The translations under genes were made by a program, and so were the position numbers. From contig JACQDB010000038.1 in the NCBI GenBank assembly GCA_016201275.1, positions 40,704 through 104,703 of the forward strand: a stretch of DNA of 64,000 bases, in the 5' to 3' direction. Source of the stretch: Acidobacteriota bacterium (GTDB taxonomy: Bacteria > Acidobacteriota > Blastocatellia > UBA7656). Shown piece by piece: positions 8,427 to 17,668 of the stretch (its first letter is position 1; every line of letters begins with the position of its first letter). The notes under the pieces are model-generated. The model worked only from the letters and a program-made list of their open reading frames with translations, was not told the DNA's origin and ran no database searches.

Positions 8427-10583
8427 TCACTTCTCCTGATTCGGCCTCAGAGTTGCTGACTTAGCGTTTGCCGCATCGTCAAAGCGTTTGCCGGTTTCGC
8501 GGTCAAAGACGCCGTTGCGTACAAACTGCTCGGTTGTCCAAGGGGGCGCGTCGCCGCCTAGATATTTATGGAACCACTCCAGATGCGCCGTGTAGTACAA
8601 CGCCATTTCATACGCGCTTGGCCAATGTCCGGCGTTCGCGTAAATCAGCAAACGCGACGGCACCTTCATCTTCTGCAAGTCTGTGTAAAAATGCAGCGCC
8701 TGCGTATAAGGCACACGATAATCGCGCTCGCCGGAAATCACCAGGCAAGGCGTTTTGAAATTCTTTGCATAACTTGATGGCGACAAAGTTTCATATAACT
8801 TTGAATTCCACGGCTGGCCTTTTAAGTCCCATTCGGGAAACCATAACTCTTCGGTCGCGCCGTAAAACGAAGACAAATCATATAAGCCCATCATCGAAGC
8901 GATGGCTTTGAACCGCGTCGTGTGGCCTTCAAACCAGTCCATCATATAACCGCCATAAGACCAGCCCATCGCGCCCATACGGTTTTTGTCCACATAGGGC
9001 AGCTTCTCCAGTTCATCGCTCACCTTCATCAAATCTTCAAAGACCATCCCCGCCCAATCGCCGGAAATCTCCGCCGTGAAGTCCTGCCCGTAGCCGGTTG
9101 AACCATGCGGATTGCAAAACGCTACGACATAGCCCGCGCCGGGATAGATTTGCCAATCGCCACGGAGCGCGTCCGACCATTGCGATTGCGGGCCGCCGTG
9201 AACATTCAAAATCAACGGATATTTTTTGTTCGGGTCAAAGTTGTGCGGCTTGACGATGAAGGTCTGAATCTTCGCGCCGCCCGCGCCGGTAATCCACAAC
9301 TGCTCGGCGGGGCGTATGTCAACTTCGCTGGCAATCGCTTCGTTGAGGTTTGTCAGTTTCGTCGGCGCAGAAGTTTTGTCGCCTTCAATATTGACGCTGA
9401 AAAGTTCTACAGGGTCGCCCGTCGAACGGCGCAGATAAATCAAGTGCCGGTTGTCTTCGCTGATGGCGAAAGCGTCTATGGTTTTGTCGCGCACCAGGAG
9501 CGAGATTTTTTTCGTCGCGATGTCAACCTTATGAATCGGCTGCTCACCCTTCAAAGGCCCCGTAAAATATAGGGATTTCGCATCGCTTGCCCATTCGTAA
9601 TCCTCGACCCAATTGCGATAGCTTTCGGTCAACACTTCGCTCTTGCCAGTGGCGCGGTCATAAAGCGCCAGGCGAAAGAGATCGGATTCATAACCCGGAA
9701 TCTTCTGCATACGATAAGCGATGTAGCGACCGTCGGGCGAATATTTCGGGCTGCCATCATAAGAAAGATTGGCCGCAGTGATGTTGCGTGGTTTGGCGTT
9801 TGGGTCGGTCAACGACAACAACCACAAATCATTGTTGGTTGACGATTCGGGATGCGGGTCGTGATTGGAAACATAGACCAGTTCTTTGCCATCCGGCGAA
9901 AAGCCATACTGCACAGGGCCGCCAAGTTGAAAAGGCGGCGCATCGAAATCGCCCGGCGTCACATCGCGCACCGCGCCGGTTTCAATATTGGCGACGAAGA
10001 CGTGCGTGCGTTTGCCGTCTTTCCAATCCGTCCAGTGACGATACAACAGCGAGTCGGCCAAGTGAGCGCGCAGCGGCCCTTTTTCCCAACGCTCGGCTAT
10101 GCGTTTGTTGCAGGCGTCGTCGCCGTTGCATTCGGGAAAAACGTCCGACGCGAAGGCCGCCATCTTGCCATCGTTGGACCACACGACATCAGCAACGCCT
10201 GTGGATAATTTGGTGAGTTGTTTCCACTCGCCGCCCGTCACCGGCATCGCCCACAGATTGACGTGGCCATCTTTGGCGCTGAGAAAAGAGATCCATTTGC
10301 CATCGGGGGTGAAGGCCGGAGAGAACGCGCCGCTGGCGATAATCTGGTGCGCGTTTTTGCCGTCGGCGTCCATCAACCAGACGCTTGCGGCGCGTTTGGC
10401 GCGAGGGAGATCCGTCACGCCTACAGAATAGAGAATGGTTTTTCCGTCGGGCGAAAATTGAATGTCGGCAAGTGCCTTGATGCGGTAGAGGTCTTCAATG
10501 GTGAAGGCGCGTTTGTCGGCGAAGACCGAAGCCGTCAGCATTGCCAAGAGCAACAACAGTAAAAAGATTTTTTTTGTCATCAT
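8427..10583 (-). CDS. Secreted S9-family (prolyl oligopeptidase-type) peptidase
   Basis: The 718-residue protein starts with a signal peptide (KKIFLLLLLLAMLTASVFA). An N-terminal beta-propeller follows, with repeated SPDGK blades (FSPDGKTILY, FTPDGKWISF, YSPDGRYIAY). The alpha/beta hydrolase domain occupies about 440-690. The nucleophile is the Ser in GWSYGGYM. The oxyanion-side HGGPQSQW and the catalytic His in NAGHWPSAYE are present. It should act in the periplasm or outside as a dipeptidyl- or acylaminoacyl-peptidase. The start at 10583 has AAGGAACTG upstream; an adjacent ATG at 10580 is equally possible. A second, leaderless S9 enzyme lies at 39014-40960. Confidence 0.92.
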   Translation of the reverse strand: MMTKKIFLLLLLLAMLTASVFADKRAFTIEDLYRIKALADIQFSPDGKTILYSVGVTDLPRAKRAASVWLMDADGKNAHQIIASGAFSPAFTPDGKWISFLSAKDGHVNLWAMPVTGGEWKQLTKLSTGVADVVWSNDGKMAAFASDVFPECNGDDACNKRIAERWEKGPLRAHLADSLLYRHWTDWKDGKRTHVFVANIETGAVRDVTPGDFDAPPFQLGGPVQYGFSPDGKELVYVSNHDPHPESSTNNDLWLLSLTDPNAKPRNITAANLSYDGSPKYSPDGRYIAYRMQKIPGYESDLFRLALYDRATGKSEVLTESYRNWVEDYEWASDAKSLYFTGPLKGEQPIHKVDIATKKISLLVRDKTIDAFAISEDNRHLIYLRRSTGDPVELFSVNIEGDKTSAPTKLTNLNEAIASEVDIRPAEQLWITGAGGAKIQTFIVKPHNFDPNKKYPLILNVHGGPQSQWSDALRGDWQIYPGAGYVVAFCNPHGSTGYGQDFTAEISGDWAGMVFEDLMKVSDELEKLPYVDKNRMGAMGWSYGGYMMDWFEGHTTRFKAIASMMGLYDLSSFYGATEELWFPEWDLKGQPWNSKLYETLSPSSYAKNFKTPCLVISGERDYRVPYTQALHFYTDLQKMKVPSRLLIYANAGHWPSAYEMALYYTAHLEWFHKYLGGDAPPWTTEQFVRNGVFDRETGKRFDDAANAKSATLRPNQEK

Positions 10584-10798
10584 CAGTTCCTTATGGTTTC
10601 AAGTCGCAGTCAAAAATTCTGCGGATAGCCAATTATCAAGGATTTTTATGCAGATTCCCAGCGGATTAGACAGGTGCTGCGGATCAGGGATGGATGAAGT
10701 GCGCGAGTTGGCTACCACGATTTCAAGCACAGGGACGGGAACTGCTTCAATGCAGCGTTCGGTAATTCGACAAAGCGTTGGTGAAAAAATTTATCGGC

Positions 10799-11632
10799 TC
10801 ACGAATTCAAGCCGGTCAATTGTTCGCTGACCTGCCAAAGCCTGCGCGCCGTTTCGTCGTCCTGCGCGGCGTGCGAAGGGGCTTTCTCCTGTTGCTTCTC
10901 GAAATACTTTCCGGTGATGCCTGCGACTTCCTGCGAGGTTGCCAGATAAACCGAAGTCAGCGCGCCTTTTTCGGGACTCATGGTGAATAGTTTGATTAAC
11001 CATTCAATTGGTTTGAGGGTATTGCGAAAGATGCCGGTGGCGACTGCGCCGGGGTGCAAGGCGTTGGCCGTGACCGGTGTGCCAGCGAGGCGGCGCGCCA
11101 GTTCGCGGGTGAACAAGATGTTCTCCAATTTTGAATTGCTGTAGGCCGGAATGCCTTTGTACAGGCGCTCGCCTTGCAGGTTGTCGAATTCCACCTTGCC
11201 GTATTGGTGCGCCGCACTTGATACATTGACGATGCGCGACGGGGCGCTTTGTTGCAACACCTCAAGCAATAAATTGGTCAGCAGAAAATAGGCCAGATGG
11301 TTGACCGCGAACGTCGTCTCTAAACCATCAACGGTGAGCGTGCGTTTGGGAATATAGACGCCAGCGTTGTTGAGCAGAACATCGAGCCGATGATATTTGG
11401 CTTTGAACTGATCGGCGAGTTTATGAATCTCGGCTTGCGAAGATAAATCGGCAATCATCAATTCAATATGTTGATTGCCGCTTGTGGTTTTAATTTCCTG
11501 AAGCGCGGCTTCGCCCTTGTGCCGATTGCGACAGACCATCACCACGTTTGCGCCCATTTCGGCGAGTCTTCGCGCCGCCACTTTTCCTATGCCCGTATTC
11601 GCGCCGGTAATCAGACAGAGGTTGCCGTTCAT
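10799..11632 (-). CDS. Short-chain dehydrogenase/reductase
   Basis: Starting at the ATG at 11632 (AAAGG 5 nt upstream), the protein has 277 residues. The cofactor motif TGANTGIG is at 9-16, NNAGVY is near 85, the catalytic Ser is in IVNVSSAAHQYG, and the Tyr-Lys pair is in AYSNSK. VCRNRHKGE after beta-2 suggests NADP(H) preference. The architecture resembles the retinol dehydrogenase/WW-domain oxidoreductase-like group of SDRs, but the substrate is unknown. An earlier in-frame ATG at 11656 has poor spacing to any binding site. Confidence 0.88.
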   Translation of the reverse strand: MNGNLCLITGANTGIGKVAARRLAEMGANVVMVCRNRHKGEAALQEIKTTSGNQHIELMIADLSSQAEIHKLADQFKAKYHRLDVLLNNAGVYIPKRTLTVDGLETTFAVNHLAYFLLTNLLLEVLQQSAPSRIVNVSSAAHQYGKVEFDNLQGERLYKGIPAYSNSKLENILFTRELARRLAGTPVTANALHPGAVATGIFRNTLKPIEWLIKLFTMSPEKGALTSVYLATSQEVAGITGKYFEKQQEKAPSHAAQDDETARRLWQVSEQLTGLNS

Positions 11633-11677
11633 ATTTGCCTTTATGTTGGTTGTCATACCTGCTCAAGATACTGAAAT

Positions 11678-13642
11678 TCACGGCGTCAGTCCAACGCGCC
11701 GCGCCAGGTCGGCAAAGCGCGGGTCGCCGTGCAGCCTGTCAAAGAACGGCACGACGTTGAGAAAAATGATCAACCCGCTACGCTCGGCAAGCGCTTTTTC
11801 CAACCACGCGAAGGCAGCCTCAGCGTTGTTCAATTCCGTATAAATCCTCGCCATTCGCCAACTGTTGACGCGCCCACTTTGCATCTGTTCAGTTGCCCGC
11901 GCCAATTCTTTTTGCCAATAGCCCGACGCGCCCGACGAATGAAAAACCTGCCGCAGCGCTTCGGTCTCTTGTGGGCTTGCGCCTGAAAGCGTTTTGCTTT
12001 TCAGGAATTCGTCTATGGCTTCGGCGTGCATTCCTTTTTGATAATAGGCATTGCCTAAATCCTGATGCGCGAGGGTAAAGTTCGGGTCTAATGCCAGCGC
12101 TTGGCGATACCACTCGATGGCGTCGTCATAGTTGCGTTGGTAAAAATAGACCCAGCCGACGGCGTTGACCATAAACGGATTGACCGGATCAATTTCCAGA
12201 GCGCGCTTTCTTGCCGCAAGCGCTTCGGCAAATCTGCCCGTTGCCAACAACAGCGCGCCGTATAGATTATGGGTCTTGGTATCATTCGGATTGAGTTCGA
12301 GCGCACGGCGAATCTCTTGTTCGGCTTCGACAAAATTTCTGTCGTAAAATAATTTGCTTTCGGCCAATGCCGAATAAGCTTCGCCTATGCTGTTGTCGAG
12401 TTCCACAGCCTGCAACGCCGCCTCTTTGCTTTTCGGGTAGGCTTCGGTTGGCGGCAAAAAATTGAGATAACCCATGACGGCATACGAATCGGCTATGCCG
12501 GTGTAAGCGAGCGCGTATTTCGCATCTATTGCCAGTGCCTGCTTAAAACTTTCGATGGCTTTCTGCAAAGACTCGCGGCTCCATTTGCTCCAATAAAATC
12601 GCCCACGCAAATAGGCTTGATAAGCTTCCGGGTTGTCGGTGTAGCGGCGGACAAAGCGGCGCTTTTCATCTGCCGAAAGCTGCACCTCTAAAGCGCGTGT
12701 CACCTGTTGAGCAATCGAATCCTGCACGGCGAAAATACTGGTGAATTTCTCATCGAAGGTCGCGCCCCACAGCGGCTGTTGGTCTTGTACCTTGAGCAAG
12801 CGCACGGTGATGCGTATGCGGTCATCAATTTTTTGCACGCTGCCTTCAAGCACCGCTTCGACCTGTAATTCGCGCCCCACTGTAGCCGGGGTGGGCGCTT
12901 GTTCCAGATAGCGATGCACGGCGCTGGTCGGGCGCACGAAAATTTGCCGCGCATTGCTGAGATGCGTAATTAGCGCATCGGCCATACCGAGTTCCAAGTA
13001 GTCATCATGATTTTCTGCGCCTACGACTTTGAAAGGCAGGACAGCGATGGTTTTAATCGCGCCATCGGTTTTCGGCGGTGGTTTGAGGATCAGCCAGACA
13101 GCGATGCAGAGAGCGCTTACGGTGAGCAACGCGGCGACAGCAAGCCAGCGTCGGCGCGAGAAATTTTTCTCCGGCGTGGTCGCAGCGAGCAGCGGCGCGG
13201 CGAGCGTTGTCGCAAGATTTATCATTGGCCTCGCGCTGTCGTTGTCTTCGCTCTCGGCAATGGTTACGTTGGCGACGGTGTGTTTTTCAAAGACGATGCG
13301 GGTCGGGCGGTCTTCGATTTTCTGGACGAGGGCTTTGAAACGATAGCCGCGTTTGGGTACGGTCTCGATGCAGTTCGCGCCCTCAGGAGTTGCGGCCAGT
13401 ATCTTTCTGAGGATGGAAATGGTGTAGGTCAAATTGCCTTCTTCGACAAAACTATCAGCCCACACGCGATTCATCAAAGCCTCGCGTTCAACGATGTGAC
13501 CGTGGTTTTCCACCAATATCAACAGCGTATCGAAAACCTTTGGAGCCAGCGCCAAGGGTTGGTCATCGCATAATAAAACGCGCTCCGAAGGGTCTAAGCG
13601 AAAGCCGCCGAATTCATAAAAATGCTTTGTTTGCAGGCTCAT
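11678..13642 (-). CDS. Winged-helix / TolB-like / TPR membrane regulator (CadC type)
   Basis: The 654-residue protein has an OmpR/CadC-type winged helix at 1-105 (ending ETVPKRGYRFKALV) and one membrane helix at about 165-187. A periplasmic FlgO/TolB-N-like domain follows from about 197 (IAVLPF, DYLELGMADALITHLS, GRELQVEAVLEGSVQ). The C-terminal part carries five or more TPRs (for example NPFMVNAVGWVYFYQRNYDD). This architecture is strongly amplified in Acidobacteriota. It is expected to sense something in the periplasm and regulate transcription directly through the cytoplasmic winged helix. Targets are not evident; adjacent SDR transcription on the same strand is a possibility. Confidence 0.9.
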   Translation of the reverse strand: MSLQTKHFYEFGGFRLDPSERVLLCDDQPLALAPKVFDTLLILVENHGHIVEREALMNRVWADSFVEEGNLTYTISILRKILAATPEGANCIETVPKRGYRFKALVQKIEDRPTRIVFEKHTVANVTIAESEDNDSARPMINLATTLAAPLLAATTPEKNFSRRRWLAVAALLTVSALCIAVWLILKPPPKTDGAIKTIAVLPFKVVGAENHDDYLELGMADALITHLSNARQIFVRPTSAVHRYLEQAPTPATVGRELQVEAVLEGSVQKIDDRIRITVRLLKVQDQQPLWGATFDEKFTSIFAVQDSIAQQVTRALEVQLSADEKRRFVRRYTDNPEAYQAYLRGRFYWSKWSRESLQKAIESFKQALAIDAKYALAYTGIADSYAVMGYLNFLPPTEAYPKSKEAALQAVELDNSIGEAYSALAESKLFYDRNFVEAEQEIRRALELNPNDTKTHNLYGALLLATGRFAEALAARKRALEIDPVNPFMVNAVGWVYFYQRNYDDAIEWYRQALALDPNFTLAHQDLGNAYYQKGMHAEAIDEFLKSKTLSGASPQETEALRQVFHSSGASGYWQKELARATEQMQSGRVNSWRMARIYTELNNAEAAFAWLEKALAERSGLIIFLNVVPFFDRLHGDPRFADLARRVGLTP

Positions 13643-13849
13643 AACGAATCCAAGCTTTTCCTAAGAACTTTCCAAGTTTTTCCAAAGGACTTTAACCCGC
13701 CCTTGCCTTTATGCTCTGCCGCGTAGTGAACGAGTGACGTTGGCGATACGACAATCTGGCAGTTGACGGATTGCCGGACCGTCGTTTGGCGACCGCTAAT
13801 CTCTGCCCTCGGCTCGTGGCGCTGCACCTGGCAACTATCGTAGAGGTAC

Positions 13850-14092
13850 ATGATGACCGGCAAAATCACCACCATTCACATTGAAACGCATGAAGTTGTG
13901 CGGGTGCGTTTCGATGGCGCACTGCTTCGCAGTTGGTGCGCCCAGTGCCAAGACTTCACTGGGCTGCTGCGCGTTGAAGATGCGGTGGTGGTCGGCGTAA
14001 GTCGAGAAGCCATCCACTCAACCCCGCACCTGCATTTGCTTGAACGTGCCAATGGCGCGGTCTTCATGTGCCTGAACTCATTACTGAAATAG
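13850..14092 (+). CDS. Small CxxC / helix-turn-helix-like protein
   Basis: The 80-residue protein has a CxxC motif (WCAQCQ, residues 29-34) followed by a segment that looks like a MerR/excisionase-type helix-turn-helix (VEDAVVVGVSREAIHSTPHL) and a short beta end (GAVFMCLNSL). Small proteins of this outline are frequent in Acidobacteriota genomes, but I know of no assigned function. AGAGGT lies 5 nt before the first ATG. DNA binding with a single structural zinc or redox thiol pair is inferred. It may be co-transcribed with the secreted protein 62 bp downstream. Confidence 0.6.
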   Translation: MMTGKITTIHIETHEVVRVRFDGALLRSWCAQCQDFTGLLRVEDAVVVGVSREAIHSTPHLHLLERANGAVFMCLNSLLK

Positions 14093-14154
14093 ACGAAAAG
14101 GAAGTTCCCTATGAACAGAAACTTTTTCAACCTGACCATGCAAGGAGAATCCTG

Positions 14155-14676
14155 ATGAGTATGAAAAAAATTATCGCAACCCTCATGCTGATTGGCTTAC
14201 TGTCGGTCATAACCAACGCCCAAGCGCAATTGAAGTCAACCGCCGATCCGCAATTGGATTTGAAGTCAACCGGCGAGCAACTTTTGAACGCTAAAGCCAA
14301 GACCATCACCGGAACCTGGCTGCTGACAATCACTCCGGATGAACCGGGCGCGCCATCGTTTCCGGGTCTCTACACCTTCACCTCGGACGGCATCGCGCTG
14401 TTTTCTTCCGTCGGTCCGCCGATTCCCGGTCTAGGCAATCCCGGTCATGGCGTGTGGGAAAAAACCGGTGCGAATACCTTCGTCGTCACCTGGAAGCAAT
14501 TTACCTTCGACGACATTTTCACCACTAACGGCGCGCTCGTCGTCAAATCAAACATCACTTTGACCGGCGCGGATACCTTCACGTCGCGGGACACCGGCAA
14601 GATTCTTGATCTTGATGGCAATCTCATCGTCTCGATCAGCGGCAGCATACAAGCGCGCCGCATGAAAATTGAATAG
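14155..14676 (+). CDS. Secreted protein of unknown function (beta-rich)
   Basis: The ATG at 14155 has AAGGAG 9 nt upstream, giving 173 residues. A signal peptide (IIATLMLIGLLSVITNAQA) is followed by a short direct repeat (QLKSTADPQLDLKSTGEQL). A beta-rich domain then runs ITGTWLLTI, GLYTFTSDGIALFSS, GHGVWEKTGANTFVVTW, which suggests a lipocalin-like or similar barrel. No catalytic residues are recognisable. A strong terminator follows the stop, so the transcript ends here. Confidence 0.65.
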   Translation: MSMKKIIATLMLIGLLSVITNAQAQLKSTADPQLDLKSTGEQLLNAKAKTITGTWLLTITPDEPGAPSFPGLYTFTSDGIALFSSVGPPIPGLGNPGHGVWEKTGANTFVVTWKQFTFDDIFTTNGALVVKSNITLTGADTFTSRDTGKILDLDGNLIVSISGSIQARRMKIE

Positions 14677-14698
14677 CCAGCGGCGACACCGAGGTTTT

Positions 14699-14741
14699 GC
14701 GAATGGCAGCTTAAAAATGCCAAGCTGCCATTCGCTTTTTT
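14699..14741 (+). terminator. Rho-independent terminator
   Basis: GCGAATGGCAGCTT (14699-14712) pairs perfectly with AAGCTGCCATTCGC (14722-14735), a 14-bp stem with a 9-nt loop, followed by six T residues (14736-14741). It ends the + strand transcript of the secreted protein gene and separates it from the convergent PLP-enzyme gene. Confidence 0.92.
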
Positions 14742-14754
14742 CAGGTTGCAAAAC

Positions 14755-15912
14755 TTAATCCTCTAACGCCTGACGGAAATCTTCGATTAAATCTTCTGTG
14801 GCTTCTATGCCAACCGAGACGCGAATCAAGGTGTCAGTGATACCGGACTGCTGGCGATCTGCGGCAGACATACCGGCGTGCGAAGTGGTGGCAGGGCGTG
14901 TCATCAAGGTTTCGACGCCGCCCAGGCTCGGCGCGATAATCGGCAACTGTACCTTCTGCATAAAGGCTTCGGCTTGGGCCACATCGCCTTTGAGTTCAAA
15001 ACTCAGAACGCCGCCAAAGCCTTCGAAGAGTTCGCAAGCGCGTGCATACGATTCACTGCTCTCCAAGCCTGCATAATAGACGTTGGCGACTGCCGGATGG
15101 GCAGCTAAAAATTGCGCCAGTTGCAGGGCGTTTTCGTTATTTTTAGCGACCCGCAGCGCCAGCGTTTTCAAACCGCGATGCAACAGAAAAGCGGCGTGCG
15201 GATCAAGCGAGCCGCCCAAGTGATTCAGCTTGTGGCGAATCTTTTCAATCCATTCGGCGCGCCCGATCACCGCGCCTGCAACGATGTCCGAATGCCCGTT
15301 CAAATATTTGGTGGCACTGTGCAAGGAAAGATCAAAGCCCCATTCGGCGGGGCGAAAATTCACCGGGCTGGCAAAAGTATTGTCAATCATGGAAACCAAG
15401 CCGTGCGCTTTGGCAAACCCGGCGACGGCTTTGAGGTCGGCGACTTGTAGCAAAGGATTGGTCAGGGCTTCGACATAAATCGCTTTGGTGTTCTCTTGGA
15501 TCTGCGCCGACCAACTCGCCGGATCATCGCCTTTGATGAAGGTATAAGCCAGCCCGAAATCCTGGAAGTCTTTGGTCACTAAATCATGCGTGCCGCCATA
15601 CAGACAGTCCTGCATCAAGATGTGATCGCCCGCCGACAAGACGGTAAACAAAGCCGTAGAGATTGCCGCCATGCCGCTGGCGGTGACTACAGCGGCGGCA
15701 GCGTTTTCCAGCGCCGCCAGTTTTTCATGCAGCGCTACATGATTAGGCGTGTTGTTCAGGCGTATGTATTTGATGTCGTGATAACTGGCTTCACCGCTGT
15801 ATTCAAACGTCGCCGATTGAAAAATCGGCAAGGCAACCGCGCCGTTGATGCGCGGATGGGGTTCTCCGGCGTGAATCAATTTGGTTTCCAGGCTCTTATA
15901 TTTTTTGCTCAT
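14755..15912 (-). CDS. Cys/Met-metabolism PLP enzyme (cystathionine gamma-synthase/lyase type)
   Basis: The 385 residues match the Cys/Met PLP-dependent family. The Schiff-base lysine is K202 in HSATKYLNGHSD, the PLP-stacking region is ASGMAAISTALF near 78-89, and the aspartate pairing with the pyridine nitrogen is in IDNTFASP. It acts in transsulfuration, as cystathionine gamma-synthase, gamma-lyase or O-acylhomoserine sulfhydrylase; these cannot be separated with confidence here. AGAGAGAAG precedes the ATG. It converges with the terminator-ended gene at 14155. A cysteine-synthase-like enzyme occurs at 56163 but is not linked. Confidence 0.9.
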   Translation of the reverse strand: MSKKYKSLETKLIHAGEPHPRINGAVALPIFQSATFEYSGEASYHDIKYIRLNNTPNHVALHEKLAALENAAAAVVTASGMAAISTALFTVLSAGDHILMQDCLYGGTHDLVTKDFQDFGLAYTFIKGDDPASWSAQIQENTKAIYVEALTNPLLQVADLKAVAGFAKAHGLVSMIDNTFASPVNFRPAEWGFDLSLHSATKYLNGHSDIVAGAVIGRAEWIEKIRHKLNHLGGSLDPHAAFLLHRGLKTLALRVAKNNENALQLAQFLAAHPAVANVYYAGLESSESYARACELFEGFGGVLSFELKGDVAQAEAFMQKVQLPIIAPSLGGVETLMTRPATTSHAGMSAADRQQSGITDTLIRVSVGIEATEDLIEDFRQALED

Positions 15913-16226
15913 AATCTTCTCTCTGTTTGGGATGATTTCTTGCGGCTGCCCCGCACGAACAACTGATAATAGCCTAAGCCCTGCTTGCAGCGATAGAGCG
16001 GCAGGAGGGAAACCAAGATTCCCGTTTATATCGGCAACCGTTTGCCCAACCGGTTAGCGTCCGTGGCCGCACGACGTAAGCGTTGGCATCAGAAAAATGA
16101 TGAATCGGCATTATTGCTGATCCTTTATGCAAGGCGCAAAAATATAAAAGGACACACAAGTCCGCTAGTGGCAGTGGAAGCAAGTTTATCTGCATCGGCG
16201 ATGCCGACAGCGATGGAGGAATAATT
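15913..16226. other. Intergenic region between divergent genes; no gene seen
   Basis: This 314-bp spacer separates the minus-strand PLP-enzyme gene from the plus-strand secreted-protein gene and must hold both promoters. I see a GGAGG ribosome binding site at its right end but no convincing -35/-10 pair, no riboswitch consensus and no credible small reading frame. Confidence 0.5.
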
Positions 16227-16622
16227 ATGAAACGATTTATCTTGGCTTTTTTGATACTGGCGATGATGGGTTTTGCCAGCACCTTGCCGCTATCTGGACG
16301 CGCCGAAACGGTGCGCCGCGATGAAGCGGTGGTGGAATTTCCGGATACCGTTAAACTGGTCAATGTTTTATTGAAAGGGCGCTATCGCGTGGTTCACGAT
16401 GAAGCGCGTATGGCCGAGGGTTTCCCCTGTCTCTATGTTTATGGTTTCAAAGACGGGCAAGCCAATGACCTGGTGGTGTCGTTTCATTGTCAGCACCAGG
16501 AGCGTCAGACAGCCAACAAATTTACGGTGACGCTATCGAACCGCAAATCGCCTTATGATTTGCCGGAGGTGCAGGAGTTGCAATTTGCTGGCAGCGCCGA
16601 TGGTCACGGCGTGCCGAAGTAA
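16227..16622 (+). CDS. Small secreted protein, unknown function
   Basis: The 131-residue product has a signal peptide (FILAFLILAMMGFASTLPL) and a mature domain of about 100 residues. The most distinctive segment is EGFPCLYVYGF with a later VSFHCQHQERQ. The two Cys could form a disulfide in the periplasm. GGAGGAATAATT lies before the ATG. The pattern (KLVNVLLKGRYRVVHDEARMAEG) recalls small secreted proteins of Acidobacteriota with no assigned role. It lies 121 bp upstream of the YwiC-like gene on the same strand and could share its transcript. Confidence 0.65.
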   Translation: MKRFILAFLILAMMGFASTLPLSGRAETVRRDEAVVEFPDTVKLVNVLLKGRYRVVHDEARMAEGFPCLYVYGFKDGQANDLVVSFHCQHQERQTANKFTVTLSNRKSPYDLPEVQELQFAGSADGHGVPK

Positions 16623-16743
16623 TCCATCTTTGAATGATTCAATCGGCGCGATTCTATGGCGTGACAATAGTCATCGCCCTGCGTTTGAATTCAGGGTTTC
16701 ATGAGGATGCCGGAAAACTCAACATCAAACGGAGGGAAAAATC

Positions 16744-17553
16744 TTGAAACGGCAACCGCCCATTCCAAAAGAACACGGGGCGTGGGCAATGCTCTACGCT
16801 CCTTTGTTGATTGCTCTGCTTTTCGCAGGTCGTTTTGAAATACCTGCCTTGTTATTCGTGGTGGTCGTAACTCTGGCTTTTTTAGCCCACGAACCGCTTG
16901 CCACGCTGGCGCGTTTTTATAGCGCCCAAGCGACTCGCAAAGATCAACTTCAACAGGCGCGCACCTGGTTAATGATTTATGCCTTCATCGCTGCACCTGC
17001 TTGCGCCCTCCTATTATTTTCCTACAGACGCTGGCATCTGTTGACCATCGGGGCGCTCTTATTGGTGTTGCTCGGTCTGCATACGTACCTGACCGCCAAG
17101 CGCCTTGAGAGACAATTCATCGGTGAGTTTCTTGGCGTCTTGAGTCTGACCTTGACTGCACCCGCCGCGTATTATGTAGCCCTTGGACAATTCGATCAGC
17201 GCGCTTTGTGTTTATGGATGTTGAATCTGCTCTATTTCAGCAGCGCGGTTTTTTATATCAAGATGCGCGTCAGTCGCTCAATCAAAAAATCGAATGCCAG
17301 TCAACTCACCTGGCAATGCGCTGGGTATCACGCAGCGTTGCTTATAGGCATCAGCCTATTGGTCTGGCGCGGCGGGTTTTCGCTGCTTGTTTTGCTGGCG
17401 TTTGTGCCGGTCATCGGGCGCGCCTTTTCGGCAATGAGGCTGGAAGAACAACGCTTAAACCTCAAACGCATAGGCATAGCGGAAGTCGGCTACACGCTGG
17501 TCTTCATGCTGTTTTTAGTTTTCGGTTTGCGGGCGTCTCAAGTTTTTGGGTAA
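16744..17553 (+). CDS. YwiC-like membrane protein
   Basis: The 269-residue protein has about eight hydrophobic segments and the YwiC-family start PKEHGAWAMLYAPLL. It is probably initiated at TTG (16744), with GGAGGG 8 nt upstream. In Bacillus subtilis ywiC lies near the nar/fnr nitrate respiration region, and here the gene lies just past the end of the nar-act operon on the opposite strand. That repeated association suggests, without proving, a link to anaerobic respiration. The biochemical role is unknown. Confidence 0.8.
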   Translation: MKRQPPIPKEHGAWAMLYAPLLIALLFAGRFEIPALLFVVVVTLAFLAHEPLATLARFYSAQATRKDQLQQARTWLMIYAFIAAPACALLLFSYRRWHLLTIGALLLVLLGLHTYLTAKRLERQFIGEFLGVLSLTLTAPAAYYVALGQFDQRALCLWMLNLLYFSSAVFYIKMRVSRSIKKSNASQLTWQCAGYHAALLIGISLLVWRGGFSLLVLLAFVPVIGRAFSAMRLEEQRLNLKRIGIAEVGYTLVFMLFLVFGLRASQVFG

Positions 17554-17668
17554 AGCACTTCGCGGGGCTCTCTACAAGAGTGACAGAGCCAAGAATAATC
17601 GTGGTCATCGCAAGCTAATCGGTTAGAGAGGTGGTCTGCACGGCGCATCAGAAATGCAGGAGTTGAAC

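Noticed and set aside
15913..16226. Possible SAM or cobalamin riboswitch upstream of the Cys/Met enzyme gene.
   Set aside because: I could not find the conserved core or a terminator-antiterminator arrangement on the minus strand.
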